Source of the DNA: Leifsonia shinshuensis
Lineage (GTDB): Bacteria > Actinomycetota > Actinomycetes > Actinomycetales > Microbacteriaceae
Direction: 5' to 3'
DNA length: 64,000 nucleotides
NCBI RefSeq assembly: GCF_031456835.1
Contig: NZ_JAVDVK010000001.1
Span: 3,100,001 to 3,164,000, forward strand
This document shows, piece by piece, positions 61,240 through 64,000 of this stretch. Below the pieces are notes generated by a model that was given only the letters and a program-made list of their open reading frames with translations, searched no databases and was not told where the DNA came from. The first letter of the stretch is position 1. Every line of letters begins with the position of its first letter. Both the position numbers and the translations under genes were made by a program.

Positions 61240-61963
61240 GAGCGTCTGCCGAATGATCGGGCATCGGAAGGCCACGCCGGCTCGAACCCTCGCGCAGGAG
61301 CAGTCGGAGCAGGCTGGGCTTCTCGTCGAACGTGCCGACGGCGCAGACCTTCCGCACGAACTCGTCGGAGTCGAGCTGCTTCCGCATCGCGTCGGCGAGG
61401 TCCGCTCGGGAGGTGAACGACGCGTTCAGGTAGTCCTCCGCCGTTCGGTACTCCGTCACCTGCGTGGTCTCGAACAGGCCGCTCGGGCGCATGATGGTCC
61501 ACTCCGCATCGGAGGCCCGGACGAGCGCCTCCATCCGCGCCATGTCGGCGTACACCGTCCGGCCGAAGTACCGGACGAGCGGCCCGGCGACCTTGTCGAC
61601 CAGGAACCCGCCGTGGGGTCCCAGCTGCGGCTCGACCAGGCTCGCGCTCACGCAGACCAGCCTCCGGACCGCGTGACGCTCCATGGCTGAGAGGATGTGG
61701 GCGGCGCCCTCCGAGTAGACCGTGACGGGCCCGCGGCTGTACGGGACCCCGAGACTGGAGAGCACTGCATCGTGTCCAGCGACGGCCGTGCTCACGGCAT
61801 CCACGTCATGGACGTCGGCGGCCACCACCCGCAGTGCGGCGCCGAACCGGGGAAACGCATCCGGCCGACGGGTCACGGCGGTGACCGTGTGGCCCGCCTG
61901 CAGGGACTGGCTCACGAGCACGCGGCCGGTCGGCCCGTTCGCCCCGAATACGACGATCCTCAT
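61142..61963 (-). CDS. NAD(P)H-binding (NmrA/SDR-atypical) protein
   Basis: 273 residues from the ATG at 61963. Rossmann motif IVVFGANGPTGRVLVSQSL, then AVTRRPDAFPRFGAALRVVA, LVCVSASLVEPQLGPHGGFL, WTIMRPSGLFE and AEDYLNASFTSRADLADAMR. The family reduces quinones or senses NADP(H). The last ~35 residues (DAPAPPPGAGAPPSRTRRRR...) are low-complexity and read across the LtrA gene, so the natural stop may have been lost. It diverges from a MarR gene only 55 bp away. Confidence 0.85.
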   Translation of the reverse strand: MRIVVFGANGPTGRVLVSQSLQAGHTVTAVTRRPDAFPRFGAALRVVAADVHDVDAVSTAVAGHDAVLSSLGVPYSRGPVTVYSEGAAHILSAMERHAVRRLVCVSASLVEPQLGPHGGFLVDKVAGPLVRYFGRTVYADMARMEALVRASDAEWTIMRPSGLFETTQVTEYRTAEDYLNASFTSRADLADAMRKQLDSDEFVRKVCAVGTFDEKPSLLRLLLREGSSRRGLPMPDHSADALTRADAPAPPPGAGAPPSRTRRRRPRATGRSG

Positions 61964-62018
61964 TGCGGCAGCCCTTCCGGTATGCTTCAGACAACCGATT
62001 GTATGAGGACGATACCAT
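61964..62018. promoter_or_regulatory. Short divergent promoter (NAD(P)H-binding protein / MarR)
   Basis: 55 AT-richer bp between two divergent starts. GTAT (61997-62000) and ATAC (62008-62011) flank GAGGACG in GTATGAGGACGATAC, an imperfect dyad of the kind bound by MarR proteins; it can serve both promoters. This makes the MarR gene the probable regulator of the oxidoreductase. Exact box limits are not certain. Confidence 0.5.
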
Positions 62019-62519
62019 ATGAATCTCGTAATAAATAGTCCTGCCGATCGCACGGACGTGCTGCGCGGCGCGGTCCGGGATGTCCGCGTCCAGCTCTCGG
62101 TGCTCAATCACCACGTCGCCGCGCGGGCCGGCGTGAAGGATGCCGACTTCGACTGCCTGGACCTCATCTCCATCCACGGTCCGCTGAGTCCTGGAGCGCT
62201 CTCCAAGCTGGCGGAACTCCACCCCGCGACGTTGACGGGCATCCTGGACCGCTTGGAGAGCGGGGGATGGATCGCGCGCGAACGGGATCCGCAGGATCGG
62301 CGCGCCGTGGTCGTGCGCGTGCTCCCCGACCGGAACGCCGAAGTCTTCGCGCTCTACGCGGGCATGAACTCGCGCTTCGACGAGGTCTGCGCCGACTTCT
62401 CCGCCGACGAGCTGGATGTGATCGCCGGCTTCCTGGAGAGAGTGCGAGCCGCGGGAGCGGCGGCGGCTGCCGACCTGCGGGGAGCCGACTCGGAGGGTGC
62501 GTCTCAGCGATCGGTGTGA
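62019..62519 (+). CDS. MarR-family transcriptional regulator
   Basis: 166 residues. Winged helix: DFDCLDLISIHGPLSPGALS, LAELHPATLTGILDRLESGG and WIARERDPQDRRAVVVRVLP (the DRRA wing motif). It diverges from the NAD(P)H-binding oxidoreductase, so it probably represses that gene and itself. Its 3' end overlaps the convergent second MarR gene by 16 nt. Confidence 0.92.
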   Translation: MNLVINSPADRTDVLRGAVRDVRVQLSVLNHHVAARAGVKDADFDCLDLISIHGPLSPGALSKLAELHPATLTGILDRLESGGWIARERDPQDRRAVVVRVLPDRNAEVFALYAGMNSRFDEVCADFSADELDVIAGFLERVRAAGAAAAADLRGADSEGASQRSV

Positions 62520-63004
62520 GCGGAGCCCCCGCGGTAGTCCGGGTGGACGTCCCGATCGAGCCCCCGCGCATCCCCGAGCCGGAGGAGCAGTTCGTACAGG
62601 CGGTCGCGATCGTCCGCGCTCAGGCCTTCCGTCAGCTCCTCCTCCTGCGCTTCGGCGGCGCTCCTCAGCCGGGCGAGCAGTTCGCGCCCCGGGTCGGTGA
62701 CGTGCAGCACGAAGTTGCGCCGGTCGGTCGTGCTGCGCTCGCGAGTGATCAGCCCGGCCGCTTCGAGCGAGTCCACCAGCGCGACCACCCGGCTCTGGGC
62801 CACGCCGAGCTTCTCCGCGAGCTCGCGCTGGTTCATGTCCGCACCGCGGCCCAGGATGCGCATCGCGCCGGCTTCCGGCGGGGTGATGCCGAGCTCCCGA
62901 GCGCGCGCGGCGAAGCTCTCGGCGGCCAGCGAGCCCAGCTGGGTGAGGAGGAATCCGATGCGCGCGGGGCGTCTCGCCGGGGTCATGGGATCAGAATAGA
63001 GCAT
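62504..63004 (-). CDS. MarR-family transcriptional regulator
   Basis: 166 residues from the ATG at 63004; ATG 62986 (MTPARRPARIGFLL) is a good alternative, and the AT-rich leader could make it leaderless. Winged helix: LGITPPEAGAMRILGRGADM, NQRELAEKLGVAQSRVVALV, DSLEAAGLITRERSTTDRRN. It diverges from the membrane-protein gene at 63039. TTCAC-ATG-GTGAA at 63016-63028 may be its operator. Confidence 0.92.
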   Translation of the reverse strand: MLYSDPMTPARRPARIGFLLTQLGSLAAESFAARARELGITPPEAGAMRILGRGADMNQRELAEKLGVAQSRVVALVDSLEAAGLITRERSTTDRRNFVLHVTDPGRELLARLRSAAEAQEEELTEGLSADDRDRLYELLLRLGDARGLDRDVHPDYRGGSAHTDR

Positions 63005-63015
63005 TGACTTAATGA

Positions 63016-63028
63016 TTCACATGGTGAA
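63016..63028. promoter_or_regulatory. Dyad between MarR and membrane-protein genes
   Basis: TTCAC (63016-63020) and GTGAA (63024-63028) are complementary around ATG, in the 34-bp gap between the two divergent genes. Candidate MarR operator; the symmetry is short. Confidence 0.4.
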
Positions 63029-63038
63029 GCATTTGAGC

Positions 63039-63779
63039 ATGACCGAGACAACGACTTCCCGACGGCGCCGACCGGATGGGCCGAACGCCGGCGTGCTCGC
63101 CGTCGTCAGCCTCGCGCTGACGATCGCATCCGTCCTCGTGCCGCCGCTGCTGGCCTCGGGAACCCCCTTCCCGTCGCCCCTCGGATCGACGGCCGCCGTC
63201 AGCGGGTACTTCGTGCAGCACTCCGCGGCCGCTTCGGTCACCGGCTTCCTCGTGTTCGCCGCGTCCGTTCCGCTGGGCATCTACGCGGCGACCGTCTATG
63301 CACGGATGCAGCGCCTCGGCATCCGGGTTCCCGGGCCTACGATCGCCCTCGTCGGCGGGATCGCCGCATCCATCCTTCTCTCGATCTCCGGGCTCCTGGC
63401 CTGGGCGCTCGGCCAGCCGGTCGCCGGTCGCCCACCCGCGCTCCTGCACACCCTCGACTACGTCGTCTACGCGCTCGGCGGCGTCGGGTTCGTCACCGGC
63501 CTGGGGCTGCTGATCGCCGGGATCGCCGTACCGGCCCTCATCCTCGGGCTCGCCCCGCGGTGGCTGGCGTGGGCCGGTCTCATCCTGGCCGGTCTCAGCG
63601 AGCTCTCGTTCTTCGCCCTCCTCATCCCGCAGCTGGCGTTCCTGCTGCCGGTCTGCCGCTTCCTCGGGCTCGCGTGGCTGTCGGTCGTCGGATTCCTGCT
63701 GCCCCGCGACCGTCACGATGTCCCGCGGCGCGGAGACCGTGCCGGCACGGCGCCGAGCGCGTCGGAGGTCGGACGGTGA
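63039..63779 (+). CDS. Unknown membrane protein
   Basis: 246 residues from the ATG at 63039; ATG 63012 and 63021 are alternatives. About six membrane segments: VLAVVSLALTIASVLVPPLL, VTGFLVFAASVPLGIYAATV, IALVGGIAASILLSISGLLA, YALGGVGFVTGLGLLIAGIA, LAWAGLILAGLSELSFFALL and LPVCRFLGLAWLSVVGFLLP. No clear family. It ends in a GTGA overlap with the SDR start, and the divergent MarR probably regulates both. Confidence 0.8.
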   Translation: MTETTTSRRRRPDGPNAGVLAVVSLALTIASVLVPPLLASGTPFPSPLGSTAAVSGYFVQHSAAASVTGFLVFAASVPLGIYAATVYARMQRLGIRVPGPTIALVGGIAASILLSISGLLAWALGQPVAGRPPALLHTLDYVVYALGGVGFVTGLGLLIAGIAVPALILGLAPRWLAWAGLILAGLSELSFFALLIPQLAFLLPVCRFLGLAWLSVVGFLLPRDRHDVPRRGDRAGTAPSASEVGR

Positions 63780-64000
63780 ACCGCCTGGGCGGGCGGGTGG
63801 CCTGGGTCACCGGCAGCTCTCGCGGGATCGGCGAGTCGATCGCGGTGGCGTTCGCGCAGGCCGGGGCGGCCGTCGCGGTACACGGCCGGGACGAGCGCGC
63901 GGCGCAGGCGGTACAGGAGCGCATCACCGCCGCCGGGGGACGCGCGTCCGTCGTCCTCGGCGATGTCACGTCCGCGCCAGACCTCGAGGGGATGGTGGAG
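63776..64000 (+). CDS. Short-chain dehydrogenase/reductase (5' part; runs off the window)
   Basis: 75 residues visible from the GTG at 63776, overlapping the previous stop (GTGA). Cofactor motif VAWVTGSSRGIGESIAVAFA, Arg after beta-2 (VHGRDERAAQ), then ASVVLGDVT. The NNAG and catalytic Tyr-Lys lie beyond the window end. Operon with the membrane protein at 63039. Confidence 0.88.
   Translation, partial: MNRLGGRVAWVTGSSRGIGESIAVAFAQAGAAVAVHGRDERAAQAVQERITAAGGRASVVLGDVTSAPDLEGMVE

Noticed and set aside
1..64000. CRISPR arrays, tRNA or rRNA genes, insertion-sequence ends
   Set aside because: No regularly spaced direct repeats, cloverleaf-like segments or terminal inverted repeats flanking a transposase were seen by eye; small tRNAs cannot be fully excluded without a covariance search.

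Overview
This is a high-GC chromosomal window with Shine-Dalgarno-led genes, many GTG starts and actinobacterial families: IclR, LacI, MerR and MmyB-type regulators, a DUF7882-like protein, cell-wall-binding repeat 2 (CWB2) and DUF4239 proteins, and Tat lipoproteins. The protein families suggest Microbacteriaceae (Leifsonia-like). That placement is inference, since there is no rRNA in the window. No tRNA, rRNA, CRISPR array, intact prophage or intact transposase gene was seen.

Layout. 0-4.2 kb: a sugar island with a GH35 beta-galactosidase, a LacI DNA-binding-domain-only ORF, an NAD-dependent epimerase and a Gfo/Idh/MocA dehydrogenase. 4.3-6.7 kb: a large secreted beta-propeller/Ig-like/CWB2 wall protein. 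6.9-15.5 kb: a catabolic cluster with a leftward operon (two MalFG-type permeases, a Tat-signal lipoprotein binding protein and a large FAD oxidoreductase). Diverging from it are an IclR gene, a complete tatB-tatA-tatC set and a second, related IclR gene. A perfect 13-bp inverted repeat sits in the divergent promoter. 15.8-20.3 kb: a bicovalent-FAD (BBE-type) oxidase, an unknown helical protein, a CitA/DcuS-type sensor kinase with its response regulator, and a 37-residue membrane peptide antisense to the regulator's end.

20.4-37.5 kb is accessory in character: three SDRs, a MalT-type LuxR regulator, an alpha/beta hydrolase, several small secreted or lipid-anchored proteins of unknown function, a DUF4239 protein, a MEKHLA protein and a RibD-type reductase. 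It also holds several decayed genes: a frameshifted paralogue of the 31.8-kb secreted protein, a CitB-type regulator tail, a ParB C-terminal part and a frameshifted RibD-type reductase. This debris suggests an old integration or turnover region.

37.5-64 kb looks like stable backbone again. It has a glyoxalase-like protein, an LAxTG-type beta-helix surface protein, an aldo/keto reductase, and a YtfQRT-YjfF-type sugar ABC operon with two separate ATPase genes and a terminal LacI gene. After these come dodecin, an alpha/beta hydrolase, a lone PIN gene, a MerR regulator with a classical dyad promoter, a broken NTF2-like gene, a ScyD/ScyE-type secreted protein, an N5-(carboxyethyl)ornithine synthase-like enzyme and a DUF389-flavin monooxygenase pair. 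The window ends with an MmyB-type regulator diverging from an SDR, LtrA, an NAD(P)H-binding protein diverging from a MarR gene, a second MarR diverging from a membrane protein, and the start of another SDR.

The strongest candidate for an unusual system is the IclR-TatBAC-IclR block beside an ABC importer whose binding protein carries a Tat signal. This would be a translocase apparently co-inherited with one of its own substrates.
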